From Rotaria sordida (lineage: Eukaryota; Rotifera; Eurotatoria; Philodinida; Philodinidae): a DNA stretch of 64,000 nucleotides. The notes beneath the pieces were generated by a model. The model was not told where the DNA came from. It saw only the letters and a list, made by a program, of their open reading frames with translations, and ran no database searches. Positions 1-10,410 of the stretch are shown here, piece by piece. The stretch covers positions 20,032 to 84,031 of the forward strand of contig CAJNOL010001043.1 of NCBI GenBank assembly GCA_905250125.1, read 5' to 3'. Each line of letters opens with the position of its first letter. The first letter of the stretch is position 1. Made by a program: the position numbers and the translations under genes.

Positions 1-2274
1 CTCACAATTGTTGAAAACGAACTTTTACACAATTTAGAAACATATTATTTTCTCGATGGTATTTCACATATTCCAGTAGAAATAACTACAGAAATGATGA
101 ATCAGGAATATACTGTAATAGAATTATCGCAACCATTATTGATCGAATATTATCAATATATTGCAAAAAATCTTATTAGTAAAATAGAAAAGCTTGAACC
201 TAATCATGAATATACTATTCCAACTGGCTGGATGACACATGCTGTTTGTGTTTCATTCCGACGTATTGACGATACTCACAAAATTTCTATCCGAATTGAC
301 AATCCTAGCTCTGGTAATCCACCAGGGGCTCACAGAATCTATCCTACCGCAGATAGATACAACCTAATTGAACCAAGAATACTTGGTCAACTGAATATGA
401 ACGATTTAGAAAACAATTCAAATCATTTTATTTCATTAGTTGATAGTGTTAAACGAGATTTAACACCAAAAAAAGGAATCTCATTGATCTATAATCTTAA
501 TGGACAAATTCAAAATCTCAAAAAAAAACGAATTACAAATGTACCCAGTATTGCTGAACAAGCAGCCGCTAATTGTTTTGTCAAATGTTTTGAACCCGGT
601 TTTCGGATACGTCTAGGTCCAACACATCAGAAACTTTGTGAACAATTACTATCATTCGAAAAAGACAATGCAAATCTACTTGCGAGCCGTTGTAAAGAGA
701 ATCATCGGCGTGATCCAATCGAATTTTCAATTTGTTTTGCTTTATTAGCCATGGAAGACGACCCAATTATTCTGCCTATTGCACTGAAAATTCGCCTCCA
801 ACAAAAACTCAAAGCCAGTTATCAACATTATTATCGGCAACTGTCAAGTTTTTTTACTAGAGGGGGTTGCAAACTATTGACAGAGAAATATGTTCCTTTA
901 CAATTTGAAAAAGACCATATACCAATTGATCTTGAAAGTCTCTTCGTCAAAAATCGTGTTCTGGTACTTGGTGAAGCTGGTTCTGGGAAGACGACAGTTT
1001 GTCAGTATATAACGTATTCATGGGCTCGTACCAAAATAGGGAAAAGTAAATTCGAATGGTTATTCTATATTAAAATGCGAAATTTAAATTCAAAAAGATA
1101 TCCATTACAATCCAATAACTATTCATTGATCGATATTATTGAAAAAGAATGTTTTCAAGGGTATGAACTTGTTCCACTAGAGAAACTCAAATTAAAATTT
1201 CAGCTAACAGATTCATCAAATATCCTTTGGATTCTCGACGGATTGGACGAGCGAATAGTTCCAGAACATTTACATTTAATCGAAGAGCAATTATTAGCTA
1301 AACCGCATCTGCTTTTAACATCTAGACCATATGTAATATATGATTTTCACCATGATGTCCAGGTTCAGATACAAGGTTTTACATATCAGGATATTGAAAA
1401 CTATATAAACAAATATTGTTCTATCATGTTTCGAATGACAGCGATCGAATGTTGGTCATTTATTCGTTCGTCTGAACAATTGCTACAGACAGCGCGTATT
1501 CCTGCATGTCTGGAAATCATTTGTAGTTTATGGGACAATGATAAGAAAAAATTAGACTTGGACATGACAATGGGACAACTCTATCAAAAAATGTGTGAAT
1601 ATTTATTGCGACGATATCTTCTGAAATTCCATCAGCAATGTACATCTGCTCTAGCTGGGACAGATGTCTATCAATTGCCTAACGCCATGCCCATGATCTA
1701 CTTGGAATGTCTGGCATTCGAAGCAACAAAATTACATGAATTCGAAGTGGATGGAGATAAAATAGCCAAAATTACAGGTCCAAAATTTCTTCCCGTACTT
1801 CAGATTGGTTTACTTATACCCCAAACGCAAAATCCTTCTCCCATACTCGTCGAGAACATCTACTATTTTGTTCATCGTAGTTTTCAAGAGTACCTTTGCG
1901 CTCGTTACATGATCAAAGCATTGCCGTTAAGCATTGGAACGAAACAACAGAGGGAAGTAGTTCAATTTATAACCTACGAAAAATATAGTCGTCATTTATG
2001 TGTGACTTTTCGCTTATTTTTCGAGTTGAAACGTTCCAGCTTATGCACTGATCAGTTTTGGTCAGCTGTCGATAGTGAACCACGGGATTTAGTCGGTCTT
2101 CGACATTGTTCTCGTATTATGTACTGGTTTCCTATTGGAAGCTGTGCATTTCCTCGCGAGCAAGACCAAATTAACAGAAGAACGACTGATGCCATTCAGA
2201 CCTGGATTTCGAACAAAAATCGTCTAGCTCATGATTATGGAAGATTCATCAAAACGACGCTATTTTCTACCTGA
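1..2274 (+). CDS. NACHT-domain NTPase, 5' partial (NLR-like)
   Basis: The frame is open from base 1, so the Met at 94 is probably internal and the true start lies outside the window. Numbering from that Met, a P-loop GEAGSGKTT sits at residues 293-301, a Walker B strand ILDGLDE at 380-386 and a sensor-like TSRP near 410; this spacing is typical of NACHT STAND NTPases, which hydrolyse ATP to drive oligomeric signalling, usually in innate immunity. The helical region after it (FVHRSFQEYLCARYM near 590-605) matches the winged-helix/HEYL-type end of NACHT modules. The N-terminal ~200 residues contain GWMTHAV and a later AANCF and are not a domain I can name. The frame stops at 2274 and overlaps the next open frame by 44 bases, so the gene may continue there by a frameshift or unrecognised splice. 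NACHT assignment is confident; the biological role is inference. Confidence 0.82.
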   Translation, partial: LTIVENELLHNLETYYFLDGISHIPVEITTEMMNQEYTVIELSQPLLIEYYQYIAKNLISKIEKLEPNHEYTIPTGWMTHAVCVSFRRIDDTHKISIRIDNPSSGNPPGAHRIYPTADRYNLIEPRILGQLNMNDLENNSNHFISLVDSVKRDLTPKKGISLIYNLNGQIQNLKKKRITNVPSIAEQAAANCFVKCFEPGFRIRLGPTHQKLCEQLLSFEKDNANLLASRCKENHRRDPIEFSICFALLAMEDDPIILPIALKIRLQQKLKASYQHYYRQLSSFFTRGGCKLLTEKYVPLQFEKDHIPIDLESLFVKNRVLVLGEAGSGKTTVCQYITYSWARTKIGKSKFEWLFYIKMRNLNSKRYPLQSNNYSLIDIIEKECFQGYELVPLEKLKLKFQLTDSSNILWILDGLDERIVPEHLHLIEEQLLAKPHLLLTSRPYVIYDFHHDVQVQIQGFTYQDIENYINKYCSIMFRMTAIECWSFIRSSEQLLQTARIPACLEIICSLWDNDKKKLDLDMTMGQLYQKMCEYLLRRYLLKFHQQCTSALAGTDVYQLPNAMPMIYLECLAFEATKLHEFEVDGDKIAKITGPKFLPVLQIGLLIPQTQNPSPILVENIYYFVHRSFQEYLCARYMIKALPLSIGTKQQREVVQFITYEKYSRHLCVTFRLFFELKRSSLCTDQFWSAVDSEPRDLVGLRHCSRIMYWFPIGSCAFPREQDQINRRTTDAIQTWISNKNRLAHDYGRFIKTTLFST

Positions 2275-2971
2275 TTTGTGGTCGACGAAAAATATCGTTG
2301 CCCTTCGAGAAATTTATAACATTATTTCGGAAAAAGTGAAAGAGTTACACCGCTTGATTAAGGAAGGGCCTACTACAGGCAATCTCAAACGTTTAGGTAT
2401 TGACTTCAAATCGTTTACTTTATACACAGTCGATGACAAAACTAAAATACCAGAAGTAGTGAAAACAGCACAGAAAAAAGCCAAAGGGCGCGAACCGATT
2501 ACTACTCCTGTTGAATTTAAAGAACTTTTACACAATTATGCATCTTTCGCCAACTTAAATCGTCGAGATGTGGCAGACGGCAAAGAAATATGGAGGTTGA
2601 AGATTGATCCGTCTGCACTAAAAAACATCAATAACGAAATGTTAGAACGTCTTTTACGATTATTACAAGATTATGTACTCTTTTTTCGTGACGTTGAATT
2701 ACCCGTGATGTCGTTTCTTAAGTTGTATGCTGAGCGACGTGACTTGAATGATGACATTATTTCTTCACTCATCGTTTTTATTACTATGTCAAATGATTGC
2801 CTCCTCACAGCGCCACCTGGTACAAACAAATTGATTCGAGTTCATAAAAAGATATTGCATAATAAGAAGACATTTGATAACATTGAATTAGATGAACAAC
2901 GATGGCGCACACTTATCAGTGCGTTCGATATTGCTCGTGATAATTATGGATATTCTTCTTTTTTTGTATAA
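2231..2971 (+). CDS. Helical C-terminal continuation of the NACHT gene, or separate small gene
   Basis: A 246-codon frame starts inside the last 44 bases of the NACHT frame, in another reading phase. The product is helix-rich, with charged stretches and no signal peptide or membrane segment, and I recognise no domain. Eukaryotic genes rarely overlap like this. The simplest explanations are one gene broken by a one-base frameshift (biological or assembly error) near 2231-2274, or a small intron I could not place. It ends at TAA at 2971, before the hairpin at 3229. Confidence that it is coding is moderate, from its length and residue composition; whether it is a separate gene is unresolved. Confidence 0.55.
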   Translation: MIMEDSSKRRYFLPDLWSTKNIVALREIYNIISEKVKELHRLIKEGPTTGNLKRLGIDFKSFTLYTVDDKTKIPEVVKTAQKKAKGREPITTPVEFKELLHNYASFANLNRRDVADGKEIWRLKIDPSALKNINNEMLERLLRLLQDYVLFFRDVELPVMSFLKLYAERRDLNDDIISSLIVFITMSNDCLLTAPPGTNKLIRVHKKILHNKKTFDNIELDEQRWRTLISAFDIARDNYGYSSFFV

Positions 2972-3228
2972 CATAATTCGATTTTTAAACTCTTCAGATT
3001 ATTTGACTTGAGTCACAAAAATACATCAAAATGCTAGGAGTGACCACAATATATTAAAATATGTAAAACAATCTGGATGAATGGCGTTTTCAATAGCTGT
3101 GAGTCGAAAGCATACTAGTGTTCCTTCATCAGTTAAGAGATATATTGTTAAGCGTTTCGTGGAATAAAAGAGCATTCGCTGGATTTCTATTGTAATCTAA
3201 TCATGCATAAAATTTCTCGTCGATTGAC

Positions 3229-3355
3229 GTGGGTGGGTGTGGGTGTGGATGACGGTGTGGCTGTGGCTGTAGGTGCAGGTGTGGTGTGTGAGTGTGCGTT
3301 TGAGTCTTCGCTTGACTCGCCCAAACCGCACCCACACCCACACCAACACCCACCC
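3229..3355. repeat. TGTGGG-type hairpin element 1
   Basis: G-rich arm of GGGTGT/GGTGTGG units (about 3229-3298), a loop around 3299-3322 that itself folds as GAGTC...GACTC, then a C-rich arm ending CACCCACCC. This is one of the larger members of the family. Confidence 0.85.
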
Positions 3356-3450
3356 TTTCGTTTACAAATGACTGTGTGTTGTACATTGGTAGTGATACAT
3401 TCTTTATTATCGTTTTTTTGATGATTCTTGTCTTCAGAAATAAAAAATAG

Positions 3451-3559
3451 AATAATCATGGATCGCAGCGTCCTGATTTTTCTCAGCGAAAAAAATTTTC
3501 AAATAGGACGTCCCCCACAGGAAAAATCAGGACGCTGCGATCCGTGAATAATGATTATT
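3451..3559. mobile_element. Small foldback (MITE-like) hairpin
   Basis: About 23 bases at 3460-3482 (GGATCGCAGCGTCCTGATTT and on) recur in inverted form at 3520-3543 with a ~35-base loop. The flanks AATAATCAT (3451) and ATGATTATT (3551) extend the palindrome with a 7-base interruption. It codes for nothing. Near-perfect arms suggest recent origin. I see no clear target-site duplication. Confidence 0.75.
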
Positions 3560-3582
3560 AGTTAACATAGAAAAAAAAAGAG

Positions 3583-4116
3583 TTATTGAAATGCGGCACT
3601 GTTCCCCACCCAGTCGGCAGCACTGCTTATGTCGTCTATCAGTTTTGCCAACTGTCCAAGACTGTCAGGCGCATGGTAATAATCTTCCACACTCTTTTGA
3701 TAACTGTCGATACGAAGATGGATATAGGTTGTGGGCAGGTCGCTTACCATCATTGTAACTTCATGTATCCTTCCATTTGGCTCGACCAAAATGTCTCGTT
3801 CCTCTTTGTATTTGTCTTTGAACGAAAAGAAATCAATTTCATAAAACTTGCGCAACAGTTTCACCACATCGTTGGCTGAAATTTGCTTTTTCTTTTGTCC
3901 TTTGATTTTGACAACCTCGCGTCCCTCGTAGATCACCAATCCATCGCCCTGAATCGTCATCGAATAAACAGGACACATGCCAAAAAAACAAGCGGTACGT
4001 TCTAATGAGATTGTGACGTCTTTCAAGAAATATTCTTTTGGCGGTTGTATTAGTTCCAGTTGATTACTGCTGACAATAATGAAAGTAATTGCCAGAAAAA
4101 TACAGAGCAAGTTCAT
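3583..4116 (-). CDS. Secreted DUF6438-domain protein
   Basis: I start at the Met at 4116 rather than upstream, because it opens a classic signal peptide (MNLLCIFLAITFIIVSS). The mature part has the DUF6438 signature: a strand with ERTACFFGMCPVYSMTIQGD, then GLVIYEGREVV, a helix (VVKLLRKFYEIDFFSF) and further strands. CFGxCPxY with two cysteines is the best-conserved part of that family, whose biochemical function is unknown. The domain is mainly bacterial (Bacteroidetes and relatives), so horizontal acquisition is plausible here, with an added eukaryotic secretion signal. The product is about 177 aa and uninterrupted, with no intron. Family assignment is from motif recognition. Confidence 0.72.
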   Translation of the reverse strand: MNLLCIFLAITFIIVSSNQLELIQPPKEYFLKDVTISLERTACFFGMCPVYSMTIQGDGLVIYEGREVVKIKGQKKKQISANDVVKLLRKFYEIDFFSFKDKYKEERDILVEPNGRIHEVTMMVSDLPTTYIHLRIDSYQKSVEDYYHAPDSLGQLAKLIDDISSAADWVGNSAAFQ

Positions 4117-5709
4117 TTTTGTAGTAAGTAGTGATGCGATGAAACATTCGTTAAAATGTACCAAGTAAACGACACCCAATATTGCTAATATTGTTCTTTT
4201 TATAATGTGATCTTTTGTTGACGTGATTTCGTAAATGTTTTTTTTTATCTGATCTTTTTCATAATCTCAAACATTGTCCATAAAGGATAAAATGTCGCAT
4301 ATGCAAATCTTATCGATTAGATCAAATGAGTAACTTTTTTTCATTTTAATCCATTTATCAAAGTAAAAGAATATGAAAAGTAACAGATAGACAAAACGAG
4401 CAAGTTACTCATTTTGACTAATATACCGACATTTCTCATTGTAGAACACACGAATCTTTAAGATTTTTTTTTCTAATTACAATAACATTCATATTAAAAT
4501 TGAAGCTTGAACTTTCAGCTTACAACATTCAATGAAGGGTATTACGCATTTTTTTTCGTACACAGGTCTATTTGCAATCAAAGGAAATCTTTTTTTTTTT
4601 GGACAGGTCTAGATGAATTCAAAGAACATCTCACTGATTAATATAAAAATTTGAAAAGTCAATTAAGTTCATGTTTAAAATGAGTCTTAACTTTATGTTT
4701 TATTTCTTTTGTTATATTTATCCATGGAAAATACTTTATATAGTGTATTCGTCGAAAAATATACCAGCTTCTCAAACCATATATGAAATTTCATATAAGA
4801 ATTTCAAAAAAAATTGAATGAAAAAAATCAATATTAACTACAACTATTTAATAAACATCTGGAAATTGTCATTGTTTTTTTTAAATTAAAGTCTAAAAGT
4901 TTTTTCATAAATTTCATAATAAATGGAGAATTTTTCACTGATTTGTATTACTTCTTTATATCATTATTCTATAAAATAATTATGATCAAGCAGAATTTAT
5001 TTCTATGGTTTTTAGTTAATCACATAGAACCGATTCAGAAAAAAAGGATTGAAAATCGAATCTTCACAATTTTCATCAATTCTATTCGTTTGTGATATGA
5101 AAAGTTTGAAAAATTTATGTTAGATTCTCCCATCTTTTAAGAGCAATCTCGATTGAACTTTTCAATGATGATGAAGAAAACAAAATACTTTCATTGTACT
5201 TTGAATGAATAACAGAGTTTTTGAGAAAATGTTTTAATAAGAATGAAAGTTCACTTAGAAGCGAAATAATGTGACAGATAATTATCGGTTATTTGTTTAT
5301 ATACTTCCTGCGTTATCGTTGTTTTCCTCCTTTCTTCCTCACAATTATTTGTAAATCGTTCTATCTGTGTATTGTTTATCAGTCATCTTGCTTCGCACAT
5401 TTCTTGCTCTCCTTCTTCTAACCACAAATAATTTTATGAATGATACTATCTATATTATTTTAATTGATCACAGACTTATACGTCGTTCTTCACTACATTC
5501 TGACATGATTTTAAAAATGCATTCTTTTAACAAAAATATTGAACATTAGATACAATCATCACTCTTTGTTTGGCATCTAAATACTATTCTAAATTAATCA
5601 GTTTTTGATGATTATTCTCCTTCCCGAATATATGTGCATTTTTGCTGTTTTGACGAGCATTATCTTGAACCGTCGGTCAATGTTGGCCACTATTCCAGGA
5701 TAATACATT
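4117..5709. other. Gene-free AT-rich stretch
   Basis: Only short chance frames and A/T runs are visible. There is no TGTGGG hairpin, no long inverted repeat and no recognisable gene. It would contain the promoter of the DUF6438 gene (minus), but I cannot point to one. Confidence 0.5.
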
Positions 5710-7795
5710 ATGTTCATTCCTCATTTTCACATCATCATGTTTGTTTCATTGCCAAGATCTAGAATGAATCTTGACACTCTATTTATTGAACTCATCTGGT
5801 CCATTTTCGATTGTCTTTCATCATACGATCTCTTCTTCTCACTTCGTAATGTAAATCGACAATTGAATGTCGGTCTTCTCGCTTCATATCCACCACATCG
5901 GCTCAACTTCTATTTCATTTCTAAATTGTATTTTGATTTAATCTATCGTTATATTTGTTCTCGTCAAGTTATTTCTCTCATACTATCTGAAGATAACCAA
6001 ACGTCCGGCCAGCTGCAGCTATTTTTCTCAATCCTCGGCGGTATCAAACAATTTATCAATCTACAATCATTCGAATTGCACTTATTTGGACGAGATTCTT
6101 TAATTGATGCTGTACTCGTAGATCTACATCAACTCAATCATCTCTTATCACTTCGATTCATTGTTGAAAGTCCAGCGTTTGTGTTTTCCTCAACATCTCT
6201 TCCTGGTCGAATGCTCATACTCGATATTCGACTATTCGAGAACAGATTTATTATGCTATTGAGTGGTTTGCATCACTTGATGCTAACATATTGTACGTTC
6301 AGGCAGTTGGGAATGATCTTTTGCGAAGCCAAGCAGCTCATCTCACTCGATATCGTTCTTCATCCTGATAATCACTGTCTGATGCATGACAATTTTGAAC
6401 AAGTGCCATCGCCATCGAGATCAATTGTAAGTGATGAAAAATATTTCGATGCTTAGTCTCAATTGTCATAATTTCCCAATCTGAATATGTGAATATCATA
6501 CATATACATCACAATGGTGATAAAAATAGAATTTTACACGAAAAAAATCTTTTAATTCTATTTACTAGTGTGCTAGTTTTGTCCTCTTTTCTGTTCAGAT
6601 TACACTCTGTCCATGGTTCAAATGGAGCAGTTTTTATCGAAAATGTCGTATCTTAAGTATTTGAAAATAAAAGGTCAAGCAAATACGGATTTAGTTGATG
6701 GTCTAAGATGGCGGCCACTTGTTTCTCATCTCATTACGTTCAACTTCGACTCCGAAATCTCATCATAAATCGATAAAGATCTTCTCGACACATTTCGTTC
6801 ACCTTTCTGGCTCGCAGAAAAGCATTGGTTTGTCGTATTGGACAAACAACAGTCCCATTTTTTTACAGCATCTCTTTTCGCTTCGTGAAAAATTTACTTT
6901 CTCTGGTCTTCCATGTTCTATCATTCGTCTGCACTCAACATCAACCAGATCGTCACTCAAAACTCCATAACCTCATCAACTTATCACTTCCAACAAATCA
7001 AATCTCTTCAACTTCACTGTACTAATGGCTCATTGGACAGTCTTCCATCGGTTGTCAATTTTACTACTGTCGAATATTTATTGTTCGAAAACATAACTTT
7101 ATCGTTGTCCACCGTAGGCGATCATCCACTTGACCTCATGTCTCGTCTACATCGTCTGACAATCGATGATACTCATCCGCTCTTATGTGTTTTGACCCAA
7201 AACCTATTTTCAAACAGATTCGTACACTTGTCTTAACTTATAAGAACGATTGAAAAGCAATAGCAAGCATCGTCGACGTGTCGAATCTTTGCCATCTCTT
7301 TTCACACGTTGAACATTTGACTATGCGCATCAAATCATTTGAGGACATGACAAGTGTAATCGATGGATTGAAACATTTATCTAGCGTCAGATTCGATATA
7401 AAACTGGGCAACTGAAAATATCGGTCTGTCATAAATCAGCCGATGAACATTACACTCTTCCACATCAATCAGATCATATCCACATCACATTCATCGCAAT
7501 ATACCGTATGTATTCTTACTTCGAACTGCTCGACTATGTTCTGATGTCGAAGATTTCGACAACGAATAGTTGAACCGGGAAATGATCCTATTATTGAATG
7601 GCTATCTACCAAAGTTTCTTTCTCGTCATATCAAACACTTCTTCATCAAGAACCATGCCATATCCATATGGAATCAGTTACCAACTCAAGCATATAAACC
7701 ACACACGGTGAGAGAGCGAACAAGAGACGATGAATGATGGCAATCTTACTACAATACCAAAATAAAAGCAATGAGAGAAGAAAAATGAAACAAAA
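5710..7795 (+). pseudogene. Decayed F-box/LRR protein gene
   Basis: The first exon (5710-6426; likely Met at 5764) begins with an F-box-like helix set (ELIWSIFDCLSSYDLFFSL, RNVNRQLN) followed by LRR-like leucine-rich strands. A donor GTAAGTG at 6427 and acceptor TTCTGTTCAG ending at 6598 define an intron, but the downstream frame (YLKYLKIKGQAN, 6640-6680) is shifted one base relative to the splice. Further pieces in alternating frames follow: LITFNFDSEISS then stop, DLLDTFRSPFWLAEKHW near 6775-6820, SLQLHCTNGSLDSLPS near 7005-7050, HVEHLTMRIKSFEDM near 7310-7350 and WLSTK near 7600. Intact relatives would be cytoplasmic or nuclear adaptors of SCF ubiquitin ligases with LRR substrate-binding arcs. 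Several frameshifts and stops make it a pseudogene. This family resembles the large F-box/LRR expansions of bdelloids. Confidence 0.7.
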
Positions 7796-7966
7796 ATTCA
7801 TCATTCTTTTGAAAGCGAGCCTTTGTTGGATTTCAAAAAAGAGTATTGTCGACTACGGGAAAAGTCCTATGTTTACGAGACATCACAGATTGGAAAAAAT
7901 CGACTGATAATCGGCACATTAAACAACAGATGTTTGTAAAGTATCTTTGTTCAGAAAAAAATCTAC

Positions 7967-8066
7967 NNNNNNNNNNNNNNNNNNNNNNNNNNNNNNNNNN
8001 NNNNNNNNNNNNNNNNNNNNNNNNNNNNNNNNNNNNNNNNNNNNNNNNNNNNNNNNNNNNNNNNNN
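7967..8066. other. Assembly gap of 100 N
   Basis: Exactly 100 N, a conventional placeholder for a scaffold join of unknown size. It lies within the exon described at 8067-8378, so that gene cannot be read through. Confidence 0.98.
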
Positions 8067-8378
8067 AGAACTCTCACCTCTAAAAAGACTGCTTACCGCA
8101 AGATGAATGCTGAGTGAACCGAACCGTTGGGACATGGTCCATATTGAAATTACATCGATTTGCGGTGCAACAAATGGAATTGAAGGTAGGCTCATGTTGG
8201 GGCACACAATCATCATGCCAGCTCTTGTGTAACAGCTTGGACTCCATGAAGCAGGAATGGAAGAAATAAGATAGCCCAACAACAAGCTGACTCCTGCTAC
8301 GACCAGAAGTCCAATACTCGCTTTAATCACACGACGTCTCCGAGCAACAATATTGCTGACAGGAATCATGTGAATCCA
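8067..8378 (-). CDS. Unrecognised membrane-anchored protein, exon interrupted by a gap
   Basis: A splice-acceptor-like TTTTGGTTTTCAG precedes 8378 on the minus strand. The frame then reads WIHMIPVSNIVARRRRV, a basic patch, and a strong hydrophobic segment (ASIGLLVVAGVSLLLGYLI), followed by a cysteine-containing outer part (SPSCYTRAGMMIVCPNMSLP). This looks like a single-pass type II anchor with a luminal or extracellular domain. The frame runs into the N gap, and the continuation beyond it (to 7833) may be unrelated. No family is recognised. It could belong to the HGSNAT-like gene on the same strand upstream, but no sequence joins them. Confidence 0.4.
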
Positions 8379-8902
8379 CTGAAAACCAAAAGAATGAGAG
8401 AATCTTTAAGGCTGTCCTCTCCTCCGAAAATTCAATTTTTCTCAAAGTAATGATTTTTTGAAATAAACACACGTGAATGTCACGTGAAGTGTCTACTTTA
8501 AATATCCACAGGAAAATCTTTCAATTTTAATATGTTTTGAAGAGATCTAGTAAAAGTTTCTGTAGTCCTATGTGTAAATATGTTCAAGTGAATGTAGGTA
8601 AAACCGAAGAAAAACCTTGGACGAATCCATTTGCTATTAAAGTGTACGCATTGCTAGACGTCTAGTCCTACGTGTGTTGATTGGTATTAGCGCTTGATAT
8701 ATGATATATCTATATTTCGATCTATGTATCCAGTGATAAGTAGATAAGATTCAAAAAAAAAATGTTTTGCGTTTTCTCAAAGACGATCTTCATGCCAATG
8801 AGCAAGCTTCGAAAAATTCTTTTCGAATAGAGTTCATCAAAGGATGCCAGATTGTTTTTCTGTTTCGTAGGACACTTGATACTCTTGGATAAGGAAAAGA
8901 GT

Positions 8903-8976
8903 TTGGGTGTGAGAGTAGTAAGAGAGAATGTTCAAAAACACACTCCACATCCATCCACACCTCACACCCACACCCT
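8903..8976. repeat. TGTGGG-type hairpin element 2
   Basis: Short G-rich arm (TTTGGGTGTGAGAGT), loop of about 30 bases, then a C-rich arm ending CTCACACCCACACCCTC. The arms are unequal and degenerate. Confidence 0.65.
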
Positions 8977-9429
8977 CGAGAGAGAGGCAGCCTTAACCCT
9001 TTCGCAGCGATGTGACCCATCGATGGTTCACCGTATAGGATGGATCAAAAGCTCATTTATCGCAAAAAAAATTGAATATCACTGCCATACTTTGACCAAA
9101 GGGGCTGATTATTTTACCACTGATAAAGAAATGTTCATAGCTCATATTCATAAGAAAAACATTGATCAAAGCTGTTTTGAAGTATTACAGTTGCTACAAA
9201 TACAGAAATGAAACCTTTCACGAATTATGAAAACGAATATTTATGTCGCCTCGAATAGGTTAATCCATGGAATAACAATCAAAGTGTAAAAACATTTTTC
9301 GGGTAATATGTGGCTGTTCCAACTATACAGCATGATAATGTTATTTTTGACAGTTTTGTTCAGTTTACTGTACTTCTGAAAAACTTCAAAAGTTTTTTAT
9401 TTTTATATGGTTGGATAGAGCATTGATTA

Positions 9430-9491
9430 TGGTGTGGGTATGTGTGAAGGTGTGAATGCAGATGACATGAATACTCACATTCACACCGACA
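9430..9491. repeat. TGTGGG-type hairpin element 3
   Basis: ATGGTGTGGGTATGTGTGAA arm, a short loop, then ACTCACATTCACACCGACAC. It directly abuts the first readable codon of the helicase relic, as if it marks that relic's left breakpoint. Confidence 0.7.
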
Positions 9492-10168
9492 CTCGAACGC
9501 CTTCTCAATCTTCTTCCTTTCGTACCAAATATGCTTGTTCTTCTCACTAATAACATTGCCTATGAACTAGGACTCTCGAATGGTACTCAAGAAATTTTTC
9601 ACAAACTTGTGTATGACAATCAAGAGAACGCAACTGTTTTCAAGCTGACGCACGAAATAGTTCTCCTAAGTACGATCTAGGTGCGCAAGTCCTTGTGCGC
9701 CCTCATGGAAAGCAACACATCACAAGTGAAAACAAGTCTCGATGGCCATCGTCCCAAACTAAAGCTCATCTCACTTGTCAAAAAAGAATTTGCTATTCCT
9801 CATCAAGCAGCTCTCTGGTCGACTGCTCGAGTAAAAACAAGGAGGAAGAAAAGTGTCATAACTGATTTAGGTCCCGAGAAAGCAATTGTCGATCATGCCT
9901 CTCTTCGCAATAACTATCTTACAAGGCGCAAGGACTTACAATGTGCAAAGTCGTAGTCGATCTTCAATTTTCGCCAGTAACACAGCAAGTGGCATCAACA
10001 TACTTGCCACTTAGTCGAGTGAAGGGAGCAAAAAATTTGATTATTCTTCGGTCGTTCGATATAAAGGCTCTACAAATCTGATATTCTTTTACTCAGAATG
10101 CTGAACTCAAACGTCTAGATGAACTTGATAGAAAAATACAACGAGAATGTGCTCATTTCACTTTTTAA
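9492..10168 (+). pseudogene. Helitron/PIF1-type helicase C-terminal relic
   Basis: Fragments in order match the C-terminal third of the large PIF1-like helicases found in Helitrons and free-standing copies: LLNLLPFVPNMLVLLTNN then AYELGLSNGTQEIF (9492-9600), VVVDLQFSPVTQQVASTYLP with SRVKGAKNLIILRSFD (9948-10070), and AELKRLDELDRKIQREC ending at the stop near 10168. LSRVK...LIILR is the helicase motif VI/C-terminal region. Stops and frame changes separate the pieces, and the P-loop half is absent. Bases 9676-9946 between the first two pieces are bounded by inverted copies of AAGTCCTTG-x-GCGCC and may be a small insertion. An intact enzyme would unwind DNA during rolling-circle transposition. 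Confidence 0.62.
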
Positions 10169-10410
10169 AATTGTGTAAATAAATAATTTGCTGATAGTCC
10201 AGAAACAGCACTTCTACAAGAAAGAGCTGAGCGCATCCGTAGCCGATCGTTACTTCAACTTCGAATAGCCACATTTTATCAAAAAATATTTTCCATGAAT
10301 TTATCCCGAAAATATTCCCCAATCTCCAGATGGCAATATATGAACAATTGCAGTCGTTGGACAATGTGAACGCCCGCCAACTTACAAAATAAAAAATAAT
10401 GTTCACTGAC

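Noticed and set aside
3187-3459. Open frames rich in His-Pro, Thr-Pro or Gly-Val overlapping hairpin arms (also near 8852, 11210, 15470, 23040, 37858)
   Set aside because: They are translations of the TGTGGG/CCCACA arms; composition follows the hexamer and not protein selection.
9681-9956. 91-codon frame starting MRKSLCALMESN
   Set aside because: Overlaps the helicase relic and a possible insertion; not an independent gene.
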